DNA from: Hemibagrus wyckioides
Taxonomy: Eukaryota; Chordata; Actinopteri; Siluriformes; Bagridae
Assembly (NCBI RefSeq): GCF_019097595.1
Contig: NC_080734.1
Span: 11,250,392-11,314,391 of the forward strand
Direction of reading: 5' to 3'
DNA length: 64,000 nt
The notes beneath the pieces are model-generated. The model did not search any database. It saw only the letters and a list, made by a program, of their open reading frames with translations, and was not told the DNA's origin. The position numbers were made by a program, and so were the translations under genes. Shown one piece after another: positions 12,426-24,849 of this stretch (its first letter is position 1; each line of letters opens with the position of its first letter).

Positions 12426-12769
12426 TAAAAAATAATTTAATGTTAGTTTATTCGTTTTATAGAGTGCTATAATGTTATTAGCATGTTTTCTTTTTCTTCA
12501 CCGATTTTCTCTTCTTTTTGCAGGAAGTGGGGGTTGGTTGGTGAAACCAGAACTGCTCTTACCACAAAATTCCACAGGATTCCTCGCCTATTCACCTTCT
12601 TGTAAACTACGGTTAGCTGTTTAAAAACATGATTTATATGCTTTTCAGATGAATTAACCAATGTGATTCCAATGTCCATTCAAATTCCATGTAATCTTAT
12701 TGAATTAACAGCAATAGAAATGTTTGTGGTATTTATAGTCATAGAAAGTTATATTTAGCTCATGCAGTT

Positions 12770-13030
12770 TGTGTACACCTTGATAACTGTCTGCATTTCT
12801 CTGCTGATAAGCACACCGGGCAGATTATGATTTGCATGTCAGTGTCAGTTAGTGCATGTGTCCGTGTTGGGGCTGTGCTTCACATTCAGTCGTGTGTGAG
12901 TTAACAGAGCGCTGTAAAGTTTCCTCTCTCCTGGCTTTGTGGGTTGTTGGGTGTGGAGCAGACTGCTAGCTCTGAGCTGCACTCATTGGCCTCTGCTCAG
13001 ACCTCAGAGACTCTTCGCCACTCAGCTTTG
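12770..13030. promoter_or_regulatory. Candidate conserved regulatory block
   Basis: The stretch is less AT-rich than its surroundings. It contains a GATA-like tctgctgataagc (about 12800) and an octamer-like gatttgcat (about 12830). No exon is visible. It lies about 4.5 kb upstream of klf11. The call rests on composition and motifs only. Confidence 0.2.
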
Positions 13031-13127
13031 TTAGTAATGCTGAATAGGCATGATCTCACCTCATTTGGTTGATTTTGTGCAGACCGCCTTTAAATCTATA
13101 CATGTTTGCCATAAAAAGTGCCTGTTT

Positions 13128-13132
13128 TTAAA

Positions 13133-13224
<92 letters not shown>
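13128..13224. repeat. Poly(A) followed by a long (TA)n tract
   Basis: A run of about 21 A is followed by roughly 38 TA units. Open frames on both strands through it (Ile-Tyr repeats) are artefacts. Confidence 0.95.
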
Positions 13225-13225
<1 letters not shown>

Positions 13226-13227
<2 letters not shown>

Positions 13228-16190
13228 TGCATTAGCTTTTTGCTGTTTCTTATGAAAGGGAAGTTTAGGCTGCATATCCTGGAAAGCAATGTGACATCAC
13301 TGCTTTTTAAAGAAAGCCCACCCCCTGTTTCTGCTTGACCTACATTAAAAAATACCCCACCTATCTCAACACATGACTTAAAGTTACCATTTCTCTTTCC
13401 CAGACGCCCTGCCCATGCTGCCACTGCATTTTTTCCATCCACAACCAAAAAGAGATGACACATTTGCTATCAAGCCCTGCACATAGGCAATGTGTTGGCA
13501 CACATCCAGCTTGCACTCTCTGCCCTCTCCCTCTCACACATGCGCGTGCGCACACACCAGGTCCCTCATACATAAACACATACTTCCTCCCCCGACCCTG
13601 AGCCTCGCCCCTGCAGCTCCACCAACACCCACCCAAGAATTCCCAGCCTTCACATACTGCCTCTGCAAAATAATGGGGATTTCTTTTCTGACTGTTTTAC
13701 CTAACCGTAACTCCTATCAATAATCTCTAGAGTGACTTGATACATTCTCATACTGACTCATTCTGGATATGTATAGTGAAACTGTAATTTTATGCATCAC
13801 TTTTCTTACACACAGCACCATTTTTTTTACACACAGAGCCTCTGTCTGTGACACTGCACCATGGTCCTATGAGAATGCTATTTTATACCAGTGCATGTGT
13901 GTTTATGGATGCAATGACAGTATAAATCTACTTGACGGTTGAGCATTGAGCTAAGGAATTTTTCCACTATAGTGTTTAAATACAAGCATTAGTCCAAATG
14001 CCAGTGGAATGGTGTGTTTACACTATAGATAAGGCAAACATGAAAGAAGCATTTGGATGTACTTTGTTCTTTTGTTTGATTGGCCACTAGATTAACCAAA
14101 CCAAAATCAAATTAGTGCTTTGGCTACATTTTCAGACAAAGTCTTATGAACCCAATACCCCCACATGCACACACACACACACACACACACAGACAGACAC
14201 ACTGGAGTGACATTACTTCCTGCTTGTACTTCCTGCAGCTACCAAAAGGCAAATTGTTTTCTGGTGGTCAGTAGATCAAACTAGAGGATAATATCATTGT
14301 ATATTAGCTGTTTATGATAACAATTGGACTTTGCATTCAGCACCCATAAAAGTAGCTTACTGTTCAGTGAAAACACACCAAATGTTTTAAGATACAGTTG
14401 TACAGGGTGTCCTGTATATTGTAGAAATTTTAGCAAAATGTCTTCACAAATGTTTCATACTTTATGTATCAAAAAAAAAGTCATAGTGTACTAGGGTTCC
14501 AGGAAAGGATACAGCAAAAAGATCATTTAAAGGAATGCAATTACATGCACTAGATGTGGGGACACGAACATGTTCATCATGAGTGGGAGAAACGACTCCA
14601 TTTGTGTTTACTGAGAAATGGGAATCACGTAGAAGATATTTTGTAAAATTACTTCACAATGTTAACTTCCTCTATATGTGGAGACTTGGGACATATTGTA
14701 GTTGGGGTGTGGTAATTGAAACCATGTTTGTATCCATAAGAAGATCATTCATTTATTAAAGCTTTCCAAGCACTAGCTCTGGAGTAAATTTTTGAACTGC
14801 TTGTTTACATCTTTTGTTTACAGCTTTTTAATGGTGGAGTTTGAGATGACCTGCCATTTCCAAGACAGAACATGTCACAATAGATGGAATTTCTATTCCT
14901 AGTACGGTATACAATTTTCTTTGAGGGATCCTGTTTCCATCACTAAGCTCCAAATAAACATGGCATGTCCATATGTCATGAAAACATGACCGCACGTGCT
15001 AAAAATGTAGGTCATTCAAGCTCGGGGCATATTCAAAACAAATACCTCCTTGTTTATGTAGCATTGCATGGTCTGCATCTCCTTTACGCGATTCTGAAAA
15101 ATAGGATTGTAATTTAAATTTGCTTTAATGCTTACATGGAAATCAAGAAGAATGACATGTAGCAGTCTAATAGATTTGTTTTATTGAGATTTTCAAATGT
15201 AGCCCTTAAATCTATTCATAGACTTTGAATTGAATCAGCCCACTTACTTATCCTGTTACACCCATGATACAATGCCTGATTAATTGAAAATGATCCTTGC
15301 AGTCCAGTGGAAAACAAGGGCTGGGACAGGCAATATTATCTTGGGGAGCAAAAGAAAAAATAACCAAGGCAGGTAAACAGTTGTATCTGTGTTTTATCTC
15401 GCAGTTGTCATCTGAGGGGAAATATCTGAACTTTCTCTTTTCCTTGGCTAGAATTTGAAGGCTGTGTATGTTTATGTGTGTATATAACATTAACTGTGTT
15501 CGGTCCCTATTTTTCACTCTAGACCTCAATATTGTAGAGCTACCCACTTTTACTACGGCAGCATGTGTGAGATTGTCACTAACTGAGATTTTTGTATATG
15601 TACATTTACACGTAAACATATAGACAATTATTTTGGATTCTGGGCTTAAAATGTTAAAACCGTTGATTAGAGAGCTTTCGCATATTATCTAACCATCTAA
15701 GGATTTGCATTAAAAGCATGCTGTTTGTTTTGTATTGTTCTGATTGTTAAGCAGAGCTTCCTCTTCTAGAAAGATGTTTTGCATCGGTATGTACTACAGA
15801 TTAGAAATAAACAGTGCTTTTGGATAATTGTGAAATATCAAATGATATTTCATAAATATCAACCTCTGTAAAGAAAAGCTGATTCCTGCCAATCTGATGT
15901 CACTTGTGGTGACTCAATTTGGCATAAAAGGTCGTTTCTGGTTGAAATACATGTCTTATTTGGTATAACATACATTTTATATTACCAGCTTGAAAAATAT
16001 ATATATATATTTGTTTAGCCTAGTATATTCAGAGTTCTAGGGTGCTTTGTTGTATTTGATGTATTTGTCCAGATCATGCTTCTCTTACTTGCTTAAATCT
16101 TTCACAAGGTTTTGACCTCCAAATGAAAAAGTGCTATACAATTATAGATATTTGCATTTACAATTTTATTAGTATCATTATGCCAAATCA
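13226..16190. other. Intergenic stretch with a (CA)n microsatellite
   Basis: A (CA)n run lies at about 14168-14192 and a short (TA)n at about 15998. A pyrimidine-rich run with CACA motifs occurs around 13500-13625. I see no gene, transposon end or promoter. Confidence 0.5.
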
Positions 16191-16203
16191 GGCTTTTTCT
16201 GTG

Positions 16204-16236
<33 letters not shown>

Positions 16237-16237
16237 G
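16204..16237. repeat. (TC)n microsatellite
   Basis: A TC/CT run lies immediately before gttggagggagggac. The open frames crossing it on both strands are low-complexity artefacts. Confidence 0.85.
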
Positions 16238-16399
16238 TTGGAGGGAGGGACTTCAGCAGCTCTTTGTTTGCACCCAATGCTTTCTTCCTTCTCAGACACT
16301 ATCACAGGCCCCCTCAGAAGCTACGAGTCATGGAATTAGTGCTTTTCCCTTACGACATAAATATCTACATCACATACAAGTGGCAAGCTCTGTGCTTAT

Positions 16400-16640
16400 G
16401 AAGATCCTGAAGCAGTTGATCGCGCTGTATGGCTTCAAGTTTGACTTTATGAAACGAGAGACACACAAAGAGCCGTTTCAAGCGCTAACAGAGCTACAAC
16501 AAAGAGGCCCCGCCCATCGACCCAAAAACCACGCCCATTCAAGGGTCTTTTAAGGAGAAGCTGTGTGCAAGCAGCTGAGACCAAGGAGGGGTTTTTGAGT
16601 TCAACGAAACCAAGCCGTACAAAGAAAGGTTTCGGTTTTT
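16400..16640 (+). promoter_or_regulatory. GC-box cluster upstream of klf11
   Basis: This short GC-richer segment contains ggccccgcccatc and aaccacgcccattc about 25 bp apart, both good SP/KLF-type sites. It lies 0.8 kb upstream of the klf11 first exon. It could be an upstream promoter or a site of KLF autoregulation. No transcript evidence is available. Confidence 0.3.
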
Positions 16641-17079
16641 GTCCACGGGCTGAAAATCAAACTGTGCAGTCTAAAACAGTTCTATGAAATCTAATACAAT
16701 AAGATAAACATCTTCAAAAACAACAAAAAAAACACATTAATAATAATTTGTGTTGTCAGTTGTCATACACCATAGACTATCCTTTGTTATAGAAGCAGTG
16801 CTTGTGAATCGACATGTGGGTTAAATTATTAATTAATTTGTTGTCATTCAAGCCTTTATAAAGTGCTGTTAAATCATATCTTTTAATGTTTCCGCATGCT
16901 GCTTTGTTTCCCTACTTCTTGTTTTGGCGTCAGAGTGAGCCAGACGCGTGCGGGAGTATCTCGCTGTTGCGCGCGCTCGCCGCTTCGACCTTTCCCCCAG
17001 TTCATGAGCGCCGGGTTCACCGGGTTTACACTGACACCGCTGACTCCTGCGTTACGCCCCCCAACAGCCACGCACCCTC

Positions 17080-17240
17080 TCTCCACCAATCAGCTCTCGA
17101 TCACGTCCTGATCACGCGCTTGCTTCGCTCCGATTGGTCCAATTTTGCTACACCTTTGTTTTTGATTGGTAACATGTTACCACCCGCCAGACTGTTCTGA
17201 ATTTTGTTTCTGCTTTTTTTCTTCCTCCGTTCCTGATTCA
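17080..17240 (+). promoter_or_regulatory. klf11 core promoter region with three CCAAT boxes
   Basis: CCAAT sites occur as ccaccaatcag (about 17084), gattggtcc (about 17132) and gattggt (about 17163), two in reverse orientation, in a CpG-richer stretch that begins near 16930. The spacing of 30-45 bp is usual for NF-Y driven promoters. The first klf11 coding exon ends at 17387, so transcription probably starts around 17200-17300. There is no clear TATA box. Confidence 0.5.
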
Positions 17241-17363
17241 CTCAGCTGAGGTTGGACCTTGCAGTAAAAAAGTGGTTAGACTTACGAGCCCGGGGTCTGC
17301 TGAACGCCTGTGTCGCGCTTTTTTGTTTCCTCACACTGCTGTTTACACGCTGTTTTGATCCGC

Positions 17364-20300
17364 ATGCCGACCTTAGCCTCAGACCAGGTAAGTTGGTTTC
17401 TTTTTTATTGACAAGGCTTAACTGCGTCTTTGTCACTTTATCTGTTTTGCGCAATGACCCAGTAGTAATGATGAGTTAAAGCATAAAACTTTAATGTCTT
17501 GCTTCAAGTTTTTGTTAATTGCATTAATTGTTTCCTGTAGTCTTGTGCAATTAAATCAGTTTTTACTCATGTTTATGGATTCATTCCCAATTGCACATAA
17601 TTGGCATAGAACTGAAGATAATCTATAGCATGCATGTCATCAATGTTTTTTTTATATATATTTTTTTTCTTTGTGCATTGTATAAAACTATGCAGACTCT
17701 TTGAAATAAAAGCATTTGCCGCAATCAGTGTTGTGCATCATGACCTTTGGTGATGAGACGCAGTGCTCTTTGAGATACAAGCACATTCTCTCAGCCCAGT
17801 CCGCATCCTTGTTTGAGACCTGTGGGGAGGTGGTAGTTTAATTAAACCACTTTATTATTACCAATTTGTGTGCACAAACTCTAGCCTGTGGAGGCGGGTG
17901 CTTTAGTTTCATAACATCACGCCCCGTTGCTCTGTGTGCTTTTAAACTGGCGTTAGGTGTCCCTTCTTTTGTGGAGGCTTTGTTAGGGGGAAAAAAAAGG
18001 AGGACTAGTCTGAATTTTACTTCCTCATGTGGGTGTCCACCCTCGCTAGTTTTGGTTAGATGCACGTCACACTTAAGGCTATTTTTGGGCGATGGGAGGT
18101 TCCCAGCAGACCTCATAGCTGGAGGGGCTAAAACACTTGGGCCCCTCTGTCTCTCTCTCTCTCGCTCTCTCTCTCAGTCTCTATCACTCAGTGGCAGCAT
18201 CTCCGTGCACTTCAGCATTCAGCTGATGCTTGATAAGCAGCTCCACGGCCCACTTTCGACATTGTCAGTAGGACTGACCAGAGCAATAAGTAAAATGGGT
18301 GCAAGTTGAATGGTAGAAAGTATGGGATACAGAAATGGAGACTGATGATGCTGTTAAGTCTGCAGTGGTACTGCCGAATCAGGAGCCCTTATTCCTTGGC
18401 CGTTCTAATGAAACACTTGAGGAAACACCACGGCTGTTGAGGAAATGAAACAATTACCTCTGCCTGTAATCTTTTCATAATAATTACATGCACTTATGTT
18501 AGTGGTATGTAAGAAGCAATAACAAAACCAATTTGTTTAGTCCATCTTTTCTGATCATATGCATGCTTTGCTTAAATTATTTTCCCAGAGCAGCTACGTG
18601 GGAATCTGTGAGGTGATGATGGAGAGGAACAGGTACAATGATGGGAAGCCCTGCTCCTCCACTCTGGAGTATCATGACCTTGAGGCAGCTGAGGCTCTGG
18701 TGTGCATGAGCTCCTGGGTTCAGAGGTCACACAAAGCCCGCCCACTTACCCCAACCTCAGACTCATGTGACTCACTTAGTCTACACCCTGAAACCCTGGA
18801 GTCCCCCAAAGATCTCGTTTCCCTCTCTTCACTAGTGAGTTTAAAAATGAGATGAAATTTATTCAGATTCATTTTGATGTTTTATGTTATATTCACAGCC
18901 TAATTTACTGAGTAGAACAGAAGTTATTATTATTATTATTGTTGTTGTTTTTGTTGATTAAGAACATTAGATCAGGGGAAAAAAAAGAAAAAATATGAAA
19001 CTTAAAACAGCAATCATGAGTTTGCATAATACAATATATGCACCCCACCCAACTCTATAAATAAATTTTTGTGAACTTCCCCCCTGAATTGTGGCATCAT
19101 CATTTTTACCAATGCAGCATGAAGTAACATTGTAACATTGTTTATAATTTCCTTGTCATGCCATATCAGCATGCTGTAACTGAAATTATTAAAGCTGATC
19201 TTATAAGATCTCTAAAGATCTTATAAAATTGGTCATTTTTCAAGGAGAAATAAAAGTGTTGCTAATGTAAAACTGACATAGTTCACATGCTAACCTTCTC
19301 TTCTACCTTACTAGTGCATGACCCCACCACACAGCCCCAGCTTTGCTGAGACCTCAACCACATCTGCTATCATCAGCACCATGCCTCCTCTGGCCTGCTC
19401 AGGCCTTAAAAGTGTCTCATTGCCCAGAATGTGCCCTGCCTTGACCAACAAGGCAGAAACTCCCTGCAGTCTACAGGCTGGCATTGCTACATTCCTACCT
19501 AACTCCATTCCACCTCAGCCGTCTGAGCCTGGCACACAATGCAGGGCCACTAGTGTGATTCGACACACTGCAGACACGTCTCTGGATTATCACATTAGCA
19601 CAGGACTGGAGTGTCCTGGGTCTTCAGAAAGCCCTGCGCAACAGACTGAGATCACCTCTGATTCTACAGCCCAGATCAACATTCTGACTGAAACACAGCC
19701 ATACATTAGTACTACAAATTCTACTGCAGATGTGGAGAGCACTGCACCCTCAGCCACCTCTACAAGCCCTTCCACTCCTGCATCACAAGCCTCTTCATCC
19801 ATGCCTCAGTCTCCCTTGACCAGTCCAGTGCTGTGCCAGGTATTTCCTGTGAACGGGCAGACTGGAATCATCTCTGCCTTTGTTCAGACCCACGTTCAGA
19901 TGCAGAGCACTGGGACGAAGCCCATTCTTTCCCAGTCCACCTCTTTCTCACAGCCTCTTCTAATGGGTCCATCAATGGCTCAGGGTACAGTGATGCTTGT
20001 AGTCCCTCAGACATCAGTGTCTCCAGCTCCACCTTGCCAACAAAATGTTGTGACCGTTGGCAACACTAAGCTCCTCCCCCTTGCCCCTGCACCAGTCTAC
20101 ATACCCTCAAACCAGAATGGGGCCACCACACACACCGACTTCTCTCGCAGGCGCAACTATGTCTGCAGTTTTCCAGGATGTAAGAAGACATACTTCAAGA
20201 GTTCTCACCTCAAAGCTCATCTGAGAACCCACACAGGTTGTTATAAATGAAATACAATTTTTTTTTCAGCTTGTGCTGTGACTCAGTATTCAGTGATGCC

Positions 20301-20933
20301 TAGAAATGTGCAGTAGACACTATAAATAAATACTTGTTGGTGTATTACTTTTTAAAAAATACCTTTGAAAATGATCATAATTTTTATACATACAGTTTAT
20401 ACAGATCATACAGTTGTGGGAATGTTATCTTATTCTCTCTCTCTCTCTCTCGCTCTCTCTCACACACACACTCGCACAGATTTTGGCTAAAACAAACAAG
20501 CAAATAAATAAATTAGATTTAGAAAATGCAATAGAATTCACACTTGTGTTTAATAAATCAGCTAATACGTCAGCTAGTTTTTAAATATAATGTTTTTTTT
20601 TTTTTTTGTTCTGATAATGACTGTTTTTGTTCCTCAGGTGAAAAACCTTTCAGTTGTCATTGGGACGGCTGTGACAAAAAATTTGCACGATCCGATGAGC
20701 TTTCCCGGCACCGCCGCACTCACACGGGTGAGAAGAAATTTGCGTGCCCTGTGTGTGACCGACGTTTCATGCGAAGTGACCACTTGACCAAGCACACTCG
20801 CCGTCACATGACCACCAAGCGTTCTGCAACATGGACCACCGATGTGCGTGAGCTGAACAAGACGGCCTCTACTCAGCGTCCGTCATCACAGTCTTCTGTC
20901 TCCCTCAGTGTCCTCGTACCTGCCTCAAACTAG
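17364..20933 (+). CDS. klf11: Krueppel-like factor 11 (TIEG2), zinc-finger transcriptional repressor
   Basis: Four coding exons: 17364-17387, 18589-18834, 19315-20236 and 20638-20933 (stop TAG), giving 495 aa (human KLF11 is 512). The tiny first exon encodes MPTLASDQ. Exon 2 carries the Sin3-interacting helix ([16 protein letters not shown], about residues 40-56) followed by RPLTPTSDS. Exon 3 opens with CMTPPHSP and holds [10 protein letters not shown] and a long Ser/Thr/Pro-rich repression region. Three C2H2 fingers end the protein: ZF1 (about 372-398, CSFPGC...HLKAHLRTH), ZF2 (about 402-428, CHWDGC...[12 protein letters not shown]) and ZF3 (about 432-456, CPVCDRRF...HTRRH). The intron between ZF1 and ZF2 falls in the HTGEKP linker. 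These fingers bind GC and CACCC boxes in TGF-beta-response genes. KLF10 is the close paralogue. Exon 2 and the neighbouring rrm2 both favour KLF11. The first exon is the least certain. Confidence 0.93.
20430..20479. repeat. (CT)n/(CA)n microsatellite in klf11 intron 3
   Basis: A CT run interrupted by CG is followed by CA repeats, inside the intron between zinc fingers 1 and 2. Confidence 0.8.
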
Positions 20934-21362
20934 GCCTAAACAAGGGCCACTCTTTCACCTCAGGACAATCTCCCTCCCACTGACCATTGTACAGGGGAAA
21001 CATGAAAACCAAGGCTGCTACATATCCATGTACAAAAAAGAGACGGTTGCACTGGATTTCCTACCATTTGTTGTTGTTTATAAGGACCTTTTTCTTTTTT
21101 TTTTATATATATATATAAGTTATCCCAAAATGTATGCACTTCATTTGCCAAAGTCCTTGTTGGTTCATGTTACATTATTCTATGCCATTGTATATTTGTA
21201 CATAAATGTAACTATCTATATGAATGTAATGTGTATTCAAACGTGCATTTATTGGCAATATATAAATAAATGTTAAGTTTCTGTCAAATGAACAGTATTC
21301 TTACCTGTGATACTACCTATTATCCCACTTTGAATATTATTTAATGACCATTTGAAGATTCA

Positions 21363-21368
21363 AATAAA
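21363..21368 (+). terminator. klf11 poly(A) signal
   Basis: AATAAA lies 430 bp after the klf11 stop codon. Another overlapping AATAAA-type site is near 21264. Either could be used. Confidence 0.55.
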
Positions 21369-21639
21369 CCTTCATGTTTATGTAGTATTCTGAGTTTTCT
21401 TTCATCAAATGTAATTATATTTAAATAGCAGCAAGATCGAACAAAGACCTCAAAAACAGACGCAATTTCCTTTTGCAATTTCTACGCAGTGTAATTGTTC
21501 AAATATATTACACAATAAAGTAGTATAAATTGATTTGAAAAGCATGCATGGTGAAATATATCTATCGAAAACACCGACATGGAAGAGAAAACCAAAATAA
21601 TAATTTCAGTTATGCAAGTTGGGTTATGCAAGTGCGCTC

Positions 21640-21830
21640 TGGACGCACTTACACAACAGCGCGAGCGCGGTCTCCCTTTAACACCCAGTAACAAACTCCA
21701 TCCAATCACAGAGCAGCGTTCAAGAGCTCTTAGTGGGCGCGACCAATCACAGATATCTGTGAACCCTAATGAACTAACTGATTGGTTAATGTTATGCCCG
21801 CCCATTTGCCTTACAATATTCTTAAATGGA
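21640..21830. promoter_or_regulatory. Orphan CpG-rich, CCAAT-rich block between klf11 and rrm2
   Basis: The sequence contains cagcgcgagcgcggtc (about 21657), two ccaatcaca sites (about 21702 and 21744), a gtgggcgcgacc between them, and a gattggtta (about 21780). This is the composition of a vertebrate promoter, yet no gene starts here that I can recognise. It lies 0.3 kb beyond the klf11 poly(A) site. It could serve a non-coding RNA or an unrecognised gene in either direction, or be a distal element. Confidence 0.35.
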
Positions 21831-21839
21831 GAAATAAAA

Positions 21840-22900
21840 TTGTTACGGTGGATTAAAATAATGCATGTAGTGGAAATGTTTAGATTACGTAGTGGTGTTG
21901 TTTGTATTCCTCAAGCGCGGATAAAGAAATTTTATAAAATGAATAAAAAAACTGAATAAAGAAAGCAAAATTCGGGCCTAGGGCGGGGTCACGATATGTT
22001 TTTTGTTTTTTTATCCGAAAATCTTTATAAATGACAATTAAATACATATCAATTAATCAATAAACACCATAAAGGTAAATACAAATAATAAGAATTTCAG
22101 AATTATAGAGGAATTGAACGAGGCTTTTAGATTTCTGAATGCCACAATAACAAATAAACTTTGTGTTTATTTGTACATCATCTAAAAAATAACCCGTTGT
22201 GTGATACACATATAAATAGTATACTTCACTCCACATCTGTTAATGTGTTTCTGCACGGTGCATTTAACACAATAACCTATAGTATAATGTCTATTTTGGA
22301 CGAAGGTAATAAGACAATATTAAGCAAGATCCCGTGTTTTCTTACTAGAATGAGAAATTTGAATGAAAAAATATTTCCATATTTGACCAGTTTCCAGTTC
22401 CATATTCCTGTTTGCCTTTAGAAGGCAAATATGATCTGCATCCTGTAAAAAATATACGGTATGGGTTGTGGCTGGTTATGCTATTTAAATGCATACATAG
22501 TCGATTGCGGTATTTTGATTAATGCAGATATCAGAGGAGGGGCTTAGGATGCAATGAGGGTGTCATGTGGTTGAGAACTAAAACTATAAAATCATGAGGT
22601 GCTTATTGGTAATAATGTAAAACTTTAGTGAGGTGCGACCCCTGCTGTTTCCTCACCTCACTACGCAATATCTGTACGGCTAACATTTATGTCTCGAAGG
22701 CCTGTGCACTAAATATATTCATAATTGCACATGGATTTACTGTTTACAAAAAAGGCCACAGAGAACCTACTAATATTATTTAGGCTTCTGCTCAGTTGAG
22801 CCAATAGTTGATGCTTTGGGACATGATTTAACAGCTTTGTATACCTAATAACTTTCTGTCGCTCTCTGTCTTTCTCTGTCGAGCTATACATCCCACTCCC
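21840..22900. other. Intergenic stretch, nothing recognised
   Basis: The DNA is AT-rich with only short frames on either strand. I looked for a cystin (CYS1) exon here because CYS1 lies between KLF11 and RRM2 in humans, and found none. Confidence 0.4.
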
Positions 22901-22924
22901 GAACTACCAGTGTTCTGAGTTTCC

Positions 22925-23300
22925 AGTGTGACCACTTCTTCTTTCCAGACCTGCCGATCCATCCAGATGCTCTACCCCTGGTTGGAGTCTCGTCGCTTGG
23001 TGGTGCTCACTGCTGCTATGGATAGATCTACATGGATAGCCTGTGAACCAGGGGACTGCTGTGGACAGAACCACTTGAAGACTTGATCACACCGTCACTG
23101 AACTGCCGTTGCATCTGTCAGCTTGCGACAGCAAGGAATTAGAGCCTATAATGAACTCAGAATCTACACTGACCTATTAGTTCCTCCTTGGTTGCTGCTG
23201 TAGAAAGGACATTATTTACATTTACATTATTTACTGTCCAGTGTTGCCCAAATGAGGATGGGTTTCCTTGCGAGCACTGTTTAAAAACTCTCAAACCACA
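22925..23300 (+). repeat. Fish dispersed repeat, 5' part
   Basis: Sequence such as acctgccgatccatccagat gctctacccc, then tgttgcccaaatgaggatgg gtttcc, is of a repeat type I know from otophysan genomes. Complete copies there end in a conserved gtaaagctgctttgtgac tail, and such a tail is seen separately at 35140-35212. The copy is truncated and non-coding. Confidence 0.5.
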
Positions 23301-23473
23301 ACCCAGAGACGTCAAGTATCAGTTAAAAAGGAGTCTAAGACTATGTGGCAAAAAAACCTGACTGTAATTAATCAACCTTCTAAAACTAAAAATAATCCCA
23401 CTTGAATCCCACTTGCCTTGATACATACATGCACATCCAATATAAAACAGAGTTAAAAATTGTCTCTTAATGC

Positions 23474-23823
23474 TTAGTCCTGACCTCAACCTGATAGAAC
23501 ATCTTTGGGATGAATTAGAGTGGAGACTGTGAGCCAGACCTTCTTATCCAATATCAGTGCCTGACCTCACAAATGCACGTTCCTCCACACCAAACTCGCT
23601 CATCCATGTCTTTATGGACCTTGCCTTGTGCACTGGTGCGCAGTCATGTTGGAACAGGAAGAGGTCAGCCCCAAACTTTTGAGAGCATGAAATTGTCCAA
23701 AATGTTTCGGTATGCTGATGCATCGAGAGTTCCTTTCACTGGAACTAAGGGGCCAACCCCTGAAAAACAATACCTGAATTCAATGATATGGAGGGGTGTC
23801 CCAAAATTTCTGGCAATGTAGTG
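23474..23823. mobile_element. Tc1-derived element with internal deletion, foldback type
   Basis: The left arm is + oriented transposase sequence (cctgacctcaacctgataga ...) as far as cacaaatgcac. The right arm starts abruptly at gttcctccacaccaaactcg in - orientation and ends in ggcaatgtagtg before TA at 23824-23825. The central junction motif of the other foldback copies is deleted. No intact frame remains. Confidence 0.7.
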
Positions 23824-23825
23824 TA

Positions 23826-24500
23826 CTTTTGGCCATGTAATGTATGTTCAAAAGGGAGCCATTTTGGATTCAGCCCAAGACTTTATTTTTTCCTGTATTT
23901 CGGTCCTCCAACCACTGTGCGGCGCTGAGCCTGGGTTACAGACACACTGCAGCGCGCGCACTCACCTCTTGCTTTCATGGCTGCAACTCGTTGGATCCGC
24001 CTTTTTGATTGTTGGTACAGGAAAATAACCCTAAGATTATTATTGAAATAACGCAAATCGAAAGATTGTACTTGATCACTAATGTTGCAATAAGTTGTTG
24101 TAACCATTTTTCTATGGATTGTTACAAAAATTATTATACGTACTACATGAATTTCGTTGTAAACCTGCACTTAGCCGACTACGTATTATTGTTACTATTG
24201 CATAATTTTAGCGGGACGATAACTTGATATTCAGCTTTTAACGATGCAAAAAGTCATGAATCGGTCATTTATTGTTAACTATATCAATTCTCACAATAGA
24301 CAACAGTTTTATAAACAGAAAAATGGGTTATTGGGTTTGTTTCAGCTGGATGTTTATTACTAGGTGCATCCGCGCCAAATGTTTATGAATGAACCGGATT
24401 CGTTGCAGATACACATTTAATAAACATCATGACGAGCTGAGAACAAGTTCATGAACTAGTGTGTGTGGGGAGGATTGTCATTAAGAAGATCTTGTGGGAT
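23826..24500. other. Intergenic stretch upstream of rrm2
   Basis: No gene or repeat could be recognised. Short open frames on both strands between 23840 and 24230 have no similarity I know. Confidence 0.4.
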
Positions 24501-24536
24501 TTTAAAAGATATGTTTAATAGCCACTCCTGAATCTG

Positions 24537-24544
24537 GCGGGAAA
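24537..24544 (-). promoter_or_regulatory. Distal E2F-type site upstream of rrm2
   Basis: GCGGGAAA, the reverse complement of the E2F consensus TTTCCCGC, lies about 0.55 kb upstream of the likely rrm2 transcription start. Confidence 0.35.
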
Positions 24545-24849
24545 GCTCTGCAGGAATGTTTTGTTACACGTTTTTTTTGCTTGTTCTTAAAGAATTATTC
24601 CTCCTCACCTTGAGAGTTTATAGTCCGCTATCGGGAGCTGTTGATAGATAGTTTATTTCTAATTGTTGCCCATAGAGCAGTGTTATTTACTCTTGTTAAT
24701 GATCATACCTATGCGGAAATCATCAGTTTTGTGTTTCTTTTTTTATTCGTGGCGTTCTCACTCATAAATAAACAAACATATAACATTATTTGACCCAGGA
24801 ACATAAAATAAAAATATGTCCTTTTAATAGTTTAATCGCTGATATTTGT

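Noticed and set aside
13050..13463. Ile-Tyr repeat frames on both strands
   Set aside because: They are translations of the poly(A) plus (TA)n tract.
19318..20250. klf11 exon 3 as a free-standing single-exon gene
   Set aside because: It lacks the Sin3-binding helix and two of the three zinc fingers, which are in phase-matched neighbouring exons.
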